Source: G963665595 sp963665595 (GTDB lineage: Bacteria > Actinomycetota > Coriobacteriia > Coriobacteriales > CADBOM01). From it: DNA of 64,000 nucleotides. Positions 24,325-33,551 of the stretch are shown here, piece by piece; the stretch's first letter is position 1, and every line of letters starts with the position of its first letter. The DNA lies in assembly GCA_963665595.2 (NCBI GenBank), contig CAXXJK010000004.1, positions 1 through 64,000 of the forward strand, given 5' to 3'. The position numbers and the translations under genes were made by a program. The notes under the pieces are model-generated. The model was not told the origin of the DNA. It was given only the letters and a program-made list of their open reading frames with translations, and ran no database searches.

Positions 24325-26781
24325 CTACGAACCAAGAACGGCCCGTACCTCCTCCGCACAATGAATCGCATTATCAGAATAGCCCGCGCCCACTGAGCGA
24401 GCCCATTCTTCTGTGACCACCGCTCCACCGACCATGACAGGCACTCCAGGAAGCTCGCTTTGTAACAATAAAACCGTCTCTTTCATTGCGGCGAGTGTCG
24501 TAGTCATCAAGGCCGATAAACAAACGCATTTCGCATGCTGTGAGCGCGCTGCTTCAAGAACTTTGAGAGAATCGACATCAACGCCCAAATCAGCAACTAC
24601 GTAGCCTTGACTTTCCAGCAGCGCAATACAGATATCTTTGCCAATGGAATGAACATCACCTTTAACTGTGCAAAATATTATGCACCCGGTGCCGTCATCA
24701 GCTGTGTCTTGCGCCATATAGTCTTTACAGCGAGCCACTGCCACCTTCATGGCATCGCCTGCTGTGATCAATTGAGGAAGAAACGCTTCACCGCGATTAT
24801 ACGCATCGCCCAATTCATTAAGTGCCGGTGTCAAAACTTCTTCGACGCACGCCGTAGAGGTGCGCCCTCCTTCAATTACTTTGTCCACCAAAGCAGATAC
24901 CGCCTGAGCGTCGCCGCAAAGAATCGCGGTGCGAAGAGCTTGCTCGGGATCTATAGATATCTCATCTCGCTTTGTAGCCACTGATGAATCACCGGCCATT
25001 TCGCGAACACACGCTGCGGCACGTTCACTTGCAAAAGCAAATGCCTGATGCCAATCAGCACAAGCGGTCTGATAATCTGCCGGCTCCGTACGAGCATTAT
25101 GGATATTAACCGCATCTCTTACTACTGAAATATTCGGATTAATAATTGCCCCTGAAAGTCCTCCCGCGAGTGCCGCTGATAAGAACGCGGCATTAAGAAG
25201 AGAGCGCTGGGGAAGCCCATGGCTCACGTTCGATACGCCGAGCACCGTAGCGAGGCCCCATTCAGCTATAGTATGAGTACCCTCCAGAGTAACATCGGGG
25301 GCCTGCGCGTCGGTTGCGGCAGCCATCGTCAACATGTCGATGACAAGATCAGAGTCTGCAAGGCCCATCAGGTGAGCAGATTCTCGCACCCGTTGCACTA
25401 TGGCAAGGCGCGCAGGAACATCTTCGGGCACTCCCTGTTCGTCCAAAGCAAGAATGAGCACAGCCGCCCCGTAGCGCTTGGCAAGCGGTAGGACACGATC
25501 CATCGAACCTTTTTCGCCATTTACCGAGTTTATTAGCGCACGACCGGGGTACGCCTTTAGGGCTGCCTCAAGGGCGCACGCATCCACTGTGTCAATAACA
25601 AGAGGAATGTCCACCAACGACTGAACAACATGCACTGCTTGAACAAGAACGTTCGCTTCGTCAATATCAGGCGTGCCCACATTGACATCGAGCAGATCAG
25701 CACCTCCAGCTAACTGTTCTTGGGCAAATCTGCGCACCAGACTCATCGACCCAGCATGTAGTTCTGCGGCGAGGTCCTTCTTCCCGGTAGGATTTATACG
25801 TTCGCCAATAATACGCGCAGGCTCATGTACTCCCAGAGCAACCATGCTGCGAGGAGATGCGAGACGAACAGACTGCGAAGCACAAGTTGGCCGAGGGCAA
25901 ACCCGCTTTCCGGCAACTGCCTCGACAATCGCGCGCGTGAATTCTGGAGTACTTCCACAGCAGGAGCCGATAAATTGAGCACCTGCCTCAAGGTAGTCAA
26001 GAGAGCAGGCAGACATCTCTGAAGGAGTACCCGGGAAAATGGTATGGCCCTCTTCGTCAAGGAAAGGAATTCCTGCATTCGGTTGAACAAACAAAGGAAG
26101 CTCTGTAGCATCGGCCATGCGCCGTATCCATGCAGCCATAAGCTCTGGCCCCACGCCGCAGTTGATGCCTACACCATCGGCCCCAACAGATTCTAGTATG
26201 ATCGCCGCCACTTCCGGTGGTGTTCCCGATAATTCCATACGTCCTTGAGAGCCAAACGTACAGCTTATAAACACGGGAATTCGAGAATACCCCGATGCCG
26301 CCACTGCATCCTTTGCCGCAATGACCGCACAGCGCGCATCGGCTATGTCCACCATGGTCTCAATAAGCAATGCATCTGGCTGCTCGAGAAGTAGGGCATC
26401 TGCCTGCTCACGATACTGTGAATATGCATCATCAAACGTCGCTTGCCCGAGAGGCTGTAAAACCATGCCGCAGGGGCCAATATCGCCAAATACCAGCGAT
26501 GCACCGCTACAACGCGCCAAACGCACTCCTGCACGATTGATATCGCTCAGATGATCCTGCAGACCGTAGTCAGTAAGTTTTGCGCGAGTACCGCCGAACG
26601 TGTTAGACAAAGCAACGTCTGCCCCCGCTTCTTGATAGGCCTGGTGTATTTTGATTATCACGTCAGGCATATCAAGATTGAATTGCATTGGACAATATCC
26701 TTCAGGCATGCCCTGAGATTGAAGCATGGACCCCATACCGCCTTCAATAACAACAACTTGATCATCAGATATAGTAGTCAT
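24325..26781 (-). CDS. metH: Cobalamin-dependent methionine synthase without reactivation domain
   Basis: An 818-residue MetH with three modules in order: homocysteine-binding barrel (1-300; zinc Cys in GVGINCGVG and the GSCCGSTPE pair), methyltetrahydrofolate pterin-binding barrel (about 325-590; IIGERINPTGKKD, GGADLLDVNVGTP), and the B12 cap plus Rossmann domain (about 620-818; base-on His in KGDVHSIGKDI). The SAM-binding reactivation domain of the 1,200-residue E. coli enzyme is absent, as in Thermotoga and many clostridia, so a separate reactivation route is expected. ATG 26781 follows AAAGGGG. It sits 79 bases after metY in the same direction, giving a metY-metH unit. Confidence 0.95.
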   Translation of the reverse strand: MTTISDDQVVVIEGGMGSMLQSQGMPEGYCPMQFNLDMPDVIIKIHQAYQEAGADVALSNTFGGTRAKLTDYGLQDHLSDINRAGVRLARCSGASLVFGDIGPCGMVLQPLGQATFDDAYSQYREQADALLLEQPDALLIETMVDIADARCAVIAAKDAVAASGYSRIPVFISCTFGSQGRMELSGTPPEVAAIILESVGADGVGINCGVGPELMAAWIRRMADATELPLFVQPNAGIPFLDEEGHTIFPGTPSEMSACSLDYLEAGAQFIGSCCGSTPEFTRAIVEAVAGKRVCPRPTCASQSVRLASPRSMVALGVHEPARIIGERINPTGKKDLAAELHAGSMSLVRRFAQEQLAGGADLLDVNVGTPDIDEANVLVQAVHVVQSLVDIPLVIDTVDACALEAALKAYPGRALINSVNGEKGSMDRVLPLAKRYGAAVLILALDEQGVPEDVPARLAIVQRVRESAHLMGLADSDLVIDMLTMAAATDAQAPDVTLEGTHTIAEWGLATVLGVSNVSHGLPQRSLLNAAFLSAALAGGLSGAIINPNISVVRDAVNIHNARTEPADYQTACADWHQAFAFASERAAACVREMAGDSSVATKRDEISIDPEQALRTAILCGDAQAVSALVDKVIEGGRTSTACVEEVLTPALNELGDAYNRGEAFLPQLITAGDAMKVAVARCKDYMAQDTADDGTGCIIFCTVKGDVHSIGKDICIALLESQGYVVADLGVDVDSLKVLEAARSQHAKCVCLSALMTTTLAAMKETVLLLQSELPGVPVMVGGAVVTEEWARSVGAGYSDNAIHCAEEVRAVLGS

Positions 26782-26860
26782 AGCTCACCCCTTTACATAC
26801 CGTCCATTTGATTGCCCTTGTCGCCTACAAATCAAGCGTACCTAACAATGCCGCAAGGTG

Positions 26861-28162
26861 TTACAAAACCGCTAACGCCTGATCGAGATCAGCTATAAGA
26901 TCTATAGCATCTTCAATACCGCAGGAATAGCGAACAAGGTCGCCTGAAATCCCTGCCGCCGCAAGCTCTGCGTCATTCATCTGACGATGAGTCGAACTCG
27001 CTGGATGAAGGCAGCAGGTGCGCGCATCAGCCACATGCGTAGCAATCTGGGCCAAGCGAAGATTGCCCATGAACTGTTCAGCTTTAGAACGCCCACCCAC
27101 TACGCCAAAACTTACCACTCCACAAGAACCGTTAGGTAGATACTTTTCAGCAAGTACATGTTGACTGTCATGAGGAAGTCCTGGATAACGAACCCACGCA
27201 ACCTTTTCATGATTGTCAAGATATTCAGCGACAGCTTGAGCATTTTCGCAATGCCTCTTCAGGCGAACGTGAAGGCTCTCAAGCCCCAGATTGAGTAGAA
27301 ATGCATTCTGAGGAGATTGGACGGAACCAAAGTCACGCATAAGCTGAACAGTGGCCTTTGTGATAAACGCGCCTGCTCTGCCAAATCGCTCAGCATATAC
27401 TACGCCATGATAACTCTCATCAGGCGTAGTGAGCCCTGGGTACTTATCCGCATGAGCCATCCAGTCGAAATTGCCTGAGTCGACTATACAACCGCCTACA
27501 CCAGCGCCATGGCCGTCCATGTACTTAGTAGTCGAATGAACAACTATGTCGGCGCCCCAGACAAACGGTCGACAATGTATCGGCGTAGGAAATGTATTGT
27601 CCACAATGAGCGGTACACCATGAGCATGAGCAGCATGAGCAAAACGCTCGATATCTAAAACGATAAGCGCCGGATTTGCGACTGTCTCGCCGAAAACCGC
27701 TTTAGTATTAGGCCGAAAAGCTCCCTCAAGTTCTTCATCAGAACAGTTGGGGTCAACAAACGTGAATTCAATCCCCATTCGTTTCATGGTCACCGCAAAT
27801 AGATTGTATGTTCCTCCATAGATAGCAGAACTCGCAACCACGTGATCCCCGCATCCGGCAATATTGAAAACGCTGTAAAAGGAAGCTGCTTGGCCAGAAG
27901 AAGTAAGCATAGCCGCGGTACCACCCTCGAGTTCGCATATTTTGAGGGCAACCTGATCATTTGTGGGATTCTGTAGCCGCGTATAGAAATATCCGTCAGC
28001 CTCAAGATCAAAAAGCTTTCCCATGGCCTCGCTCGTGTCATACTTAAAGGTAGTGGATTGTATGATAGGAATTTGGCGCGGCTCTCCATTTCCCGGATGG
28101 TATCCTCCCTGCACGCACAGGGTATCGATATGCTGATCTACTGTTCGAGCATCTTGACTCAT
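26861..28162 (-). CDS. metY: O-acetylhomoserine sulfhydrylase
   Basis: A 433-residue PLP enzyme that makes homocysteine from O-acetylhomoserine and sulfide, replacing the MetB/MetC route. Seen are RLQNPTNDQV, SSGQAASFYSVFNI, AIYGGTYNLF, LIVDNTFPTP, the PLP-lysine motif VHSTTKYMDGHGAGVGG, and HPASSTHR with LVRYSCGIED at the end. The length and the GGRSKAEQFM region match MetY rather than the shorter cystathionine synthases. ATG 28162 follows AAGGGAA. Divergent from metA, whose product supplies the substrate. Confidence 0.95.
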   Translation of the reverse strand: MSQDARTVDQHIDTLCVQGGYHPGNGEPRQIPIIQSTTFKYDTSEAMGKLFDLEADGYFYTRLQNPTNDQVALKICELEGGTAAMLTSSGQAASFYSVFNIAGCGDHVVASSAIYGGTYNLFAVTMKRMGIEFTFVDPNCSDEELEGAFRPNTKAVFGETVANPALIVLDIERFAHAAHAHGVPLIVDNTFPTPIHCRPFVWGADIVVHSTTKYMDGHGAGVGGCIVDSGNFDWMAHADKYPGLTTPDESYHGVVYAERFGRAGAFITKATVQLMRDFGSVQSPQNAFLLNLGLESLHVRLKRHCENAQAVAEYLDNHEKVAWVRYPGLPHDSQHVLAEKYLPNGSCGVVSFGVVGGRSKAEQFMGNLRLAQIATHVADARTCCLHPASSTHRQMNDAELAAAGISGDLVRYSCGIEDAIDLIADLDQALAVL

Positions 28163-28184
28163 TGAATTTCCCTTCTCACTCGGT

Positions 28185-28286
28185 CACGTCAGTTGTTTAG
28201 CAGGCATATTTGTTGTCTATCAATAATACCTGCACTAATGAGTTTGTCTGGTCTCTATGATATAAGCTACGATAAAAACTGACGTG
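28185..28286. promoter_or_regulatory. Divergent metY/metA control region with a 10-base inverted repeat
   Basis: CACGTCAGTT (28185-28194) and AACTGACGTG (28277-28286) are exact inverse copies near either end of the divergent region (28163-28362). Each reads AACTGACGTG in the sense of its own gene. They are candidate operators for a shared regulator, or matching 5'-leader motifs. A hairpin GCAGG..CCTGC (28200-28233) and a TATGAT (28256-28261) lie between them. I see no SAM riboswitch here. Confidence 0.5.
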
Positions 28287-28362
28287 GAGGACAATCAGAA
28301 TATCAAAGTTATAATGGTGTCCAGCAAAATGTTTCGGTAAAAGGATCAAGAAAGGCTCCATC

Positions 28363-29289
28363 ATGCCCATCAAGATACCTGATTCGCTTCCGGCAACTTC
28401 CATTCTAGAGAGCGAAAACATATTTGTCATGACTGAGTATCGCGCCATGCATCAAGATATACGACCCCTCAATGTGCTTGTGGTCAATCTTATGCCGACA
28501 AAAATCATGACCGAAACTCAGATTATGCGTAAGCTCTCGAACACACCGTTGCAGATAGAAATCGAACTTTTGCGCATGGCGAGTCATGAATCTCATAACG
28601 TCTCAGAGGAGCACATGGAGACGTTTTATACCACGTTTGAACGCATCAAGAATCGTCATTTTGATGGCATGATAATTACGGGTGCCCCCGTTGAGTCGCT
28701 TCCTTTTGACCAAGTGGATTACTGGCATGAGCTTGTCACCATCATGGCTTGGTCGCAGACCAACGTCCATTGCACTCTTCATATTTGTTGGGGAGCTCAA
28801 GCGGGCATCTACTATCATTATGGTGTTCCAAAATATCCCCTGAAGCAAAAACTTTCAGGGATATACTTGCATCGTCTTCTTAAACCGTCCTCGCCCATCG
28901 TCAGAGGTTTTGATGATGAATTTGATGCTCCACACTCTCGAAACACAACCGTACGTGCATCTGATATCGAAGCCATACCTGAACTTGAGATAATCGCCGA
29001 TTCTGAGGAGGCGGGGGTCTATCTTGTAAAGAGCACGGACAGCCGTCATCTATTCGTATTTGGACACCCCGAGTATGATCATGACACGCTCGCTCAAGAG
29101 TATTTTCGCGATCTGAAGGCAAATCTTGACCCGAATGTTCCGGCGCATTACTTTCCCGATGATGACCCGCGAACAGAACCGATTTCAACTTGGCGTGCTC
29201 ATGCCCAATTGCTTTACACCAACTGGCTCAATTATTACGTCTATCAAAGTACACCCTATGATATAGAAAAAGCAGGGGACGACAGCTAG
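28363..29289 (+). CDS. metA: Homoserine O-acetyltransferase (MetA family)
   Basis: A 308-residue MetA: homoserine acyltransferase opening methionine synthesis. The active-site Cys is in HICWGAQAGIYYHYGV, the His/Glu pair in FGHPEYDHDTL. In ITGAPVESLPFDQVDYW the residue after the Val is Glu, as in the Bacillus MetA shown to use acetyl-CoA, whereas the E. coli succinyl enzyme has Gly there. That agrees with MetY next door, which needs O-acetylhomoserine. The start is ATG 28363 behind GAAAGG. The stop codon lies inside the terminator hairpin at 29273. Confidence 0.95.
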   Translation: MPIKIPDSLPATSILESENIFVMTEYRAMHQDIRPLNVLVVNLMPTKIMTETQIMRKLSNTPLQIEIELLRMASHESHNVSEEHMETFYTTFERIKNRHFDGMIITGAPVESLPFDQVDYWHELVTIMAWSQTNVHCTLHICWGAQAGIYYHYGVPKYPLKQKLSGIYLHRLLKPSSPIVRGFDDEFDAPHSRNTTVRASDIEAIPELEIIADSEEAGVYLVKSTDSRHLFVFGHPEYDHDTLAQEYFRDLKANLDPNVPAHYFPDDDPRTEPISTWRAHAQLLYTNWLNYYVYQSTPYDIEKAGDDS

Positions 29290-29305
29290 TCGGCCCCTGA
29301 AATTT
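29267..29305. terminator. Terminator between convergent metA and glpX
   Basis: CAGGGG-A-CGAC (29273-29283), loop AGCTA, GTCG-G-CCCCTG (29289-29299): a stem of about 10 pairs with one mismatch. On the minus strand it is followed by GCTTTTT (glpX side); on the plus strand by an A/T-rich stretch. Confidence 0.8.
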
Positions 29306-29340
29306 AAAAAGGAAAGTCAGGCTTTGTTAGACCCTCGATT

Positions 29341-30300
29341 TTATTTGAAGGTTACCATGCCATCTTCGCCGCGATAGATGGTTTTAATGAAGCGCACCGT
29401 ACGAGATGCTGAACTCATGACAACGGTTTCAGTAGAAATTGAGTTGCCTTCACGATGAACACCTGAAACCATTTCTCCGTCGGTTACCCCTGTCGCGAGA
29501 AACACTGCCTCATCTGAGCGGACCAACATGTCCATAGTGAGCACTCCGTCAATATCGACACCAGCGGTTTTGCGTGCGCGCTCAATCTCATCTTCATTGC
29601 GAAACCAAAACCGCCCTATGAATTCGCCGCCGATGGCTTTAAGCCCGGTGCACGCCAACACTCCTTCAGGAGCAGCGCCAATACCAGCATACATATCAAT
29701 GCCAGTCCCCGGAACTGCTGCAGCAATTGCACCAAAAACATCGCCATCATCGATGGTACGCACGCGAGCGCCACATTCATAGATATCTTCAATGAGCTGA
29801 GCATTGCGATCACGGACCAAAACGCAGACGTTAACATCAGATACCGGCTTGCCAAGGGATTCAGCAACAATTTTGATATTCTCAGCAATGGGAGCATCGA
29901 TATCAAGTTTGCCCTTGCATGCAGGACCAGCTGCCAATTTCCTCATATACGTATCGGGAGCATAAAGCAGAGAGCCTTTGGGCGCAAATGCTATGGTGCA
30001 GATAGAGTTCGGTCGATTGTATGCGCAGAGATTGGTGCCCTCGAGCGGGTCAACGGCAATATCAATCTCCTCGCCACCTTTCCCAAGCTCTTCACCGATA
30101 TAAAGCATAGGGGCTTCGTCGCGCTCTCCCTCGCCGATGACAATACGCCCTGAGAATTCTATATCATTGAACGCCGCACGCATTGCCTCAGTCGCCGCTT
30201 GATCTGCCTTATATTTGTCGCCACGACCATTCCACTCAGAAGATGCGATGGCGGCTTTCTCAGCTACCCCCACAATCTGCATGATGCGTGCGTCTTGCAT
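29341..30300 (-). CDS. glpX: Fructose-1,6-bisphosphatase class II
   Basis: A 319-residue GlpX-type phosphatase removing the 1-phosphate of fructose 1,6-bisphosphate for gluconeogenesis. The family motifs are IVIGEGERDEAPMLYIGEELG, the metal site IDIAVDPLEGTNLCAYN, DGDVFGAIAAAVPGTGIDMYAGIGAAPEGVL, and FLATGVTDGEMVSGV. ATG 30300 follows TAGGAG. The interval 30301-30463 holds its promoter and separates it from rsmB; no gene is seen there. A gluconeogenic enzyme suits an amino-acid-fermenting lifestyle. Confidence 0.96.
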   Translation of the reverse strand: MQDARIMQIVGVAEKAAIASSEWNGRGDKYKADQAATEAMRAAFNDIEFSGRIVIGEGERDEAPMLYIGEELGKGGEEIDIAVDPLEGTNLCAYNRPNSICTIAFAPKGSLLYAPDTYMRKLAAGPACKGKLDIDAPIAENIKIVAESLGKPVSDVNVCVLVRDRNAQLIEDIYECGARVRTIDDGDVFGAIAAAVPGTGIDMYAGIGAAPEGVLACTGLKAIGGEFIGRFWFRNEDEIERARKTAGVDIDGVLTMDMLVRSDEAVFLATGVTDGEMVSGVHREGNSISTETVVMSSASRTVRFIKTIYRGEDGMVTFK

Positions 30301-30463
30301 ATCAGACTCCTATCGATCGTCCATATATTTCAAGCACAGGGATATATCCAACTGCACAGTTCACATATTACCCCAAAACAAAAGGAATGCTCTGAAAATA
30401 AGGACAACTACAGACAAGGTGTCCATGATAAAAGTTATTGAGTAATGTTTAGACGGCGTCTTC

Positions 30464-31795
30464 TCAGATCCGACGAACCAGACGAGCCGCAAAATGAGCA
30501 TCAGGCCCGTTAGATTCAAGTGAAACATTGATAAAGCTGTTGTGTCCCGCTGGTAACAGAGAAAACTGACGCCCTTGAGGTGTATCGAGAAAACGCTGTA
30601 TGACCTCTTCGTTCTCTTCTTTCATGACGGTACAGGTTGAAAAGAGAATAAACCCTTTCCGAGCAATACGTGAAGCGACCTCTCGCAGTATGGTCAGATC
30701 GTTTTGGGCCATATCGGTAATAGCGTGAGGGGTTATACGCCAGCGTATCTCAGGATGACGTCGCAGTGTGCCAATACCTGAGCAGGGAGCGTCAATGAAC
30801 GCACCGTCAAATTGCGCAGGTAGTTTAAGAGAACTGAGATCGCGCGCATCTCCGGTAATGGGATACACATTATGCAGGCCATACACTTTCCCCCGCTCAC
30901 GTGCTATTTTTTCTTTATACTCATGTATATCGAGCGCGTAAATTGTCGCCTGGTCTCCATAATTGCGCTGTGCGTTGCTCTGAAAAAGAATGGTTTTAGT
31001 GCCTCGACCGCTTCCAACTTCAAGATATGTTCGTCCCGGTATGAGGCGAATAGAGGAAGCGGTCAGCTGAGCGGAAGCGTCACATATCACCGCATACCCT
31101 TTGCGCAATGCTTGGCTACGCAAAGCATTCGCAGCATTATCAACACGCAAACATCCTGGCGGATCGCCCTCTTGAATGCGAGCGCATCCCCGTGCATCGT
31201 TTAACATACGAAGCACTTCGTCGTCGTTTGCCCTGAGGGCGTTCACTGCTACAAACAATGGTGCCTGCTCATTACTCGTAGCCATGAATTGAGCAGCGGT
31301 GTCACGCCCTAAATCTTTTATAAGCCGTTGCGCAAGCCAAAAGGGAAAACCTTCTTTTATAGCGAGAGCTTCATCATCAATTTCTGGATTTCCCCAAGGG
31401 AAAAAACGGATATCTCTAAGTATCTTGCGCAGAACAGCATTAGCCAGGCCGCCTGCCCGTGGAGCAACCGACTTAGCAAGCTCAACACCCTGATCGAGCA
31501 CCGCGTGTGGTTCTTTTTTAAGATAGATAAGTTCATAGACAGAAATACGAAGGGCATCACGAACATCAATTTTAACATCGTCGATGCTATTTAAGTTTCG
31601 ATTAATAACATAATCAAGTGTGCCAACAGTTGAAACAACTCCCAAGATTAAAAGTGTAGCAAATGCCTTGTCGCAAGCGGGAACCTGGGAGGTATTGACC
31701 ATGGTCGAAATTAGATTATGTGCGTAGGCGTTACGTTCGCGAACTAAAGCAGTGACCTCTCGAGCAATCTTGCGAGCGGGAGACAATTGGGACAT
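30464..31795 (-). CDS. rsmB: 16S rRNA (cytosine967-C5)-methyltransferase
   Basis: A 443-residue m5C methyltransferase. Residues 1-140 form an NusB-like RNA-binding domain (SVYELIYLKKEPHAVLDQGVELAK). The catalytic domain has the SAM motif EVGSGRGTKT, DAPCSGIGTLRRHPEI and the nucleophile in FSTCTVMKEENEEVI. The start abuts the fmt stop (TAG ATG) within the def-fmt-rsmB order common in bacteria. Confidence 0.94.
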   Translation of the reverse strand: MSQLSPARKIAREVTALVRERNAYAHNLISTMVNTSQVPACDKAFATLLILGVVSTVGTLDYVINRNLNSIDDVKIDVRDALRISVYELIYLKKEPHAVLDQGVELAKSVAPRAGGLANAVLRKILRDIRFFPWGNPEIDDEALAIKEGFPFWLAQRLIKDLGRDTAAQFMATSNEQAPLFVAVNALRANDDEVLRMLNDARGCARIQEGDPPGCLRVDNAANALRSQALRKGYAVICDASAQLTASSIRLIPGRTYLEVGSGRGTKTILFQSNAQRNYGDQATIYALDIHEYKEKIARERGKVYGLHNVYPITGDARDLSSLKLPAQFDGAFIDAPCSGIGTLRRHPEIRWRITPHAITDMAQNDLTILREVASRIARKGFILFSTCTVMKEENEEVIQRFLDTPQGRQFSLLPAGHNSFINVSLESNGPDAHFAARLVRRI

Positions 31796-32770
31796 CTATA
31801 TCCGCCCCCAAAGCGCACGCAAGGGATCACGCAGATGTTGATTGATACCCGCAGCAAACGCAGAGGCATCCATTGAGCGTCGTCCTTCTGGCTTGAGTTC
31901 AAGTATTTCCAACAATGACCCATCCATAGATTCAAGAAACAAGCGCTTGTGAGAAAATATCACTCGTCTGTTAGCAGATTGATCTTTCGTTGAGAGGAGC
32001 CCCGTATCCGCTTCTTCGCTTACCGTCTGAGCCCGAATGATCGTTACCGTCTTATCGCATATGATCGCGCGCGCCGGTGATTTATCGCTTGAAGCCCCTA
32101 CGCGACGCGCATTTGTCAGTGCGTCGACGGCTGGGTCAAGAAGCAGCTCTGATTTTTCAATTTTTGGAGCATAGGTAACGAGCGCCTCATCCTGATCGAT
32201 CCATACCGCCGAACCCTCGATAATCAAAGGAAGAGCCTCGATTAACGCCTCTGCGCCCAATTGTGCCAGTTGAGCCGTGAGCTCAGGAACAGATTGGTTT
32301 GCAACCGACACCGTTCGCGTAGCGCAATACGGACCCGCATCAAGCTCCTCCACCAACCGCATAATAGAAACGCCTGTCTGCTCGTCCCCCGCAAGAACTG
32401 CGCGTTCAATAGGAGCAGCGCCCCTCCAACGAGGAAGAAGCGAAGCGTGCACGTTGATTGCCCCCGCCGGAGCAATCCGTAACACCTCACGAGGAAGAAG
32501 CATTCCATAGGCGGCAACAACAATAACATCCGGATGAAGGTCGGTCAGCAATTCCCAACACGCGGGGTCGCGCAGAGTGGCGGGAGTAAAGACAGGGATG
32601 TCCTGTGCACAAGCGAGCACCTTCACCGGAGAAGGCCGCAGGGCACTCCCTCGACCTGACGCAGAGTCTTGGCGCGTAAATACTCCGACAACATCAAACT
32701 CATCGGTTTCTATGAGAGATTTAAGTACAGAACAAGAGAAGACAGGCGTTCCCATGAAGACAACGTTCAA
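31796..32770 (-). CDS. fmt: Methionyl-tRNA formyltransferase
   Basis: A 324-residue enzyme that formylates initiator Met-tRNA with 10-formyltetrahydrofolate. It begins LNVVFMGTPVFSCSVLKSLI, and has the folate-site segment VAAYGMLLPREVLRIAPAGAINVHASLLPRWRGAAPIERAVLAGD carrying the catalytic Asn/His, then SIMRLVEELDAGP. The C-terminal OB domain follows residue 205. The start is TTG 32770, five bases after AGGAGG; upstream in-frame ATG 32827 has no conserved sequence. Works with def, 140 bases upstream, which removes the formyl group. Confidence 0.95.
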   Translation of the reverse strand: MNVVFMGTPVFSCSVLKSLIETDEFDVVGVFTRQDSASGRGSALRPSPVKVLACAQDIPVFTPATLRDPACWELLTDLHPDVIVVAAYGMLLPREVLRIAPAGAINVHASLLPRWRGAAPIERAVLAGDEQTGVSIMRLVEELDAGPYCATRTVSVANQSVPELTAQLAQLGAEALIEALPLIIEGSAVWIDQDEALVTYAPKIEKSELLLDPAVDALTNARRVGASSDKSPARAIICDKTVTIIRAQTVSEEADTGLLSTKDQSANRRVIFSHKRLFLESMDGSLLEILELKPEGRRSMDASAFAAGINQHLRDPLRALWGRI

Positions 32771-32912
32771 CGCAACCTCCTCTGCGGGATATTTTCTCAC
32801 CTGTCGACATTTTTCTGATTGTAGCACATGTTGTACTTATCAGAAATAGTATATACCACATATCTTGTTTTCCCGTGTCACGAATCGAAACAAAAATTCT
32901 GAGTGCTTATGA

Positions 32913-33455
32913 TCATTCGTAAACACCAGGTTTTGCACCCGCCTTCAGAGCAGCTTCGTATTCCTGTAAATAGCTCACACGCATAAGAGGATCAACCTTC
33001 TCAAACAGCGTAATGCCTTCGAGATGATCATGTTCATGCTGAAAACAACGGGCATCAAAATCATACGCCTCGACAGTCAGCAGAGAGCCGTCAACATCAT
33101 AGCCATTCAGTATAACGTGCTCTTTTCGTTTCACAGGAATCATTACTCCTGGAAGAGAGAGACAACCCTCGGCAGCTTCCAGATATTCTCCGAAAGTCTC
33201 AACTATCTCAGGGTTTATCAAGATGATAGGATTCCGAGTGGAGGAATCATCTTCTTTGTATTCCAAATCCACTACAAAAAAGCGTTTATCGATACCAACT
33301 TGGGGTGCTGCAAGCCCACAGCCATGATTCTTGTACATGATTTTAAGCATCGTCGATGCCTTAGACTTAATAGTCTTGAGCTCTTTGGCATTGGTCATGT
33401 CAACCGCTGTGCACTTCTTGCGAAGAATAGGGTTAGGGACAAGTACGAGGTTCAT
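32913..33455 (-). CDS. def: Peptide deformylase
   Basis: A 180-residue metalloprotease-fold enzyme removing N-formyl groups from new proteins. The three family motifs are present: GCGLAAPQVG, EGCLSLPGV (metal Cys) and HEHDHLEGI (two metal His and catalytic Glu). MNLVLVPNPILRKKC is the expected beginning; ATG 33455 follows AAAGGA. Between its promoter side and priA lies the terminator 33511-33536. Confidence 0.96.
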   Translation of the reverse strand: MNLVLVPNPILRKKCTAVDMTNAKELKTIKSKASTMLKIMYKNHGCGLAAPQVGIDKRFFVVDLEYKEDDSSTRNPIILINPEIVETFGEYLEAAEGCLSLPGVMIPVKRKEHVILNGYDVDGSLLTVEAYDFDARCFQHEHDHLEGITLFEKVDPLMRVSYLQEYEAALKAGAKPGVYE

Positions 33456-33510
33456 GGTAATTCCTTTGCTCAACAACAGAGTAAGAAACGCAGAGAAATA
33501 GTCACCGGTC

Positions 33511-33536
33511 AAAAACGCATCGGCACAAGCCGATGC
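33511..33536 (-). terminator. Intrinsic terminator after priA
   Basis: GCATCGGC, loop TTGT, GCCGATGC then GTTTTT on the minus strand: an 8-base-pair perfect stem and T5 run 15 bases past the priA stop. It is the most canonical intrinsic terminator in the window. Confidence 0.9.
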
Positions 33537-33551
33537 AAGAAGATGATAGCA

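Noticed and set aside
28163..28362. A SAM or T-box riboswitch between metY and metA
   Set aside because: None of the S-box, SAM-II/IV or T-box core sequences occurs in either strand of the gap.
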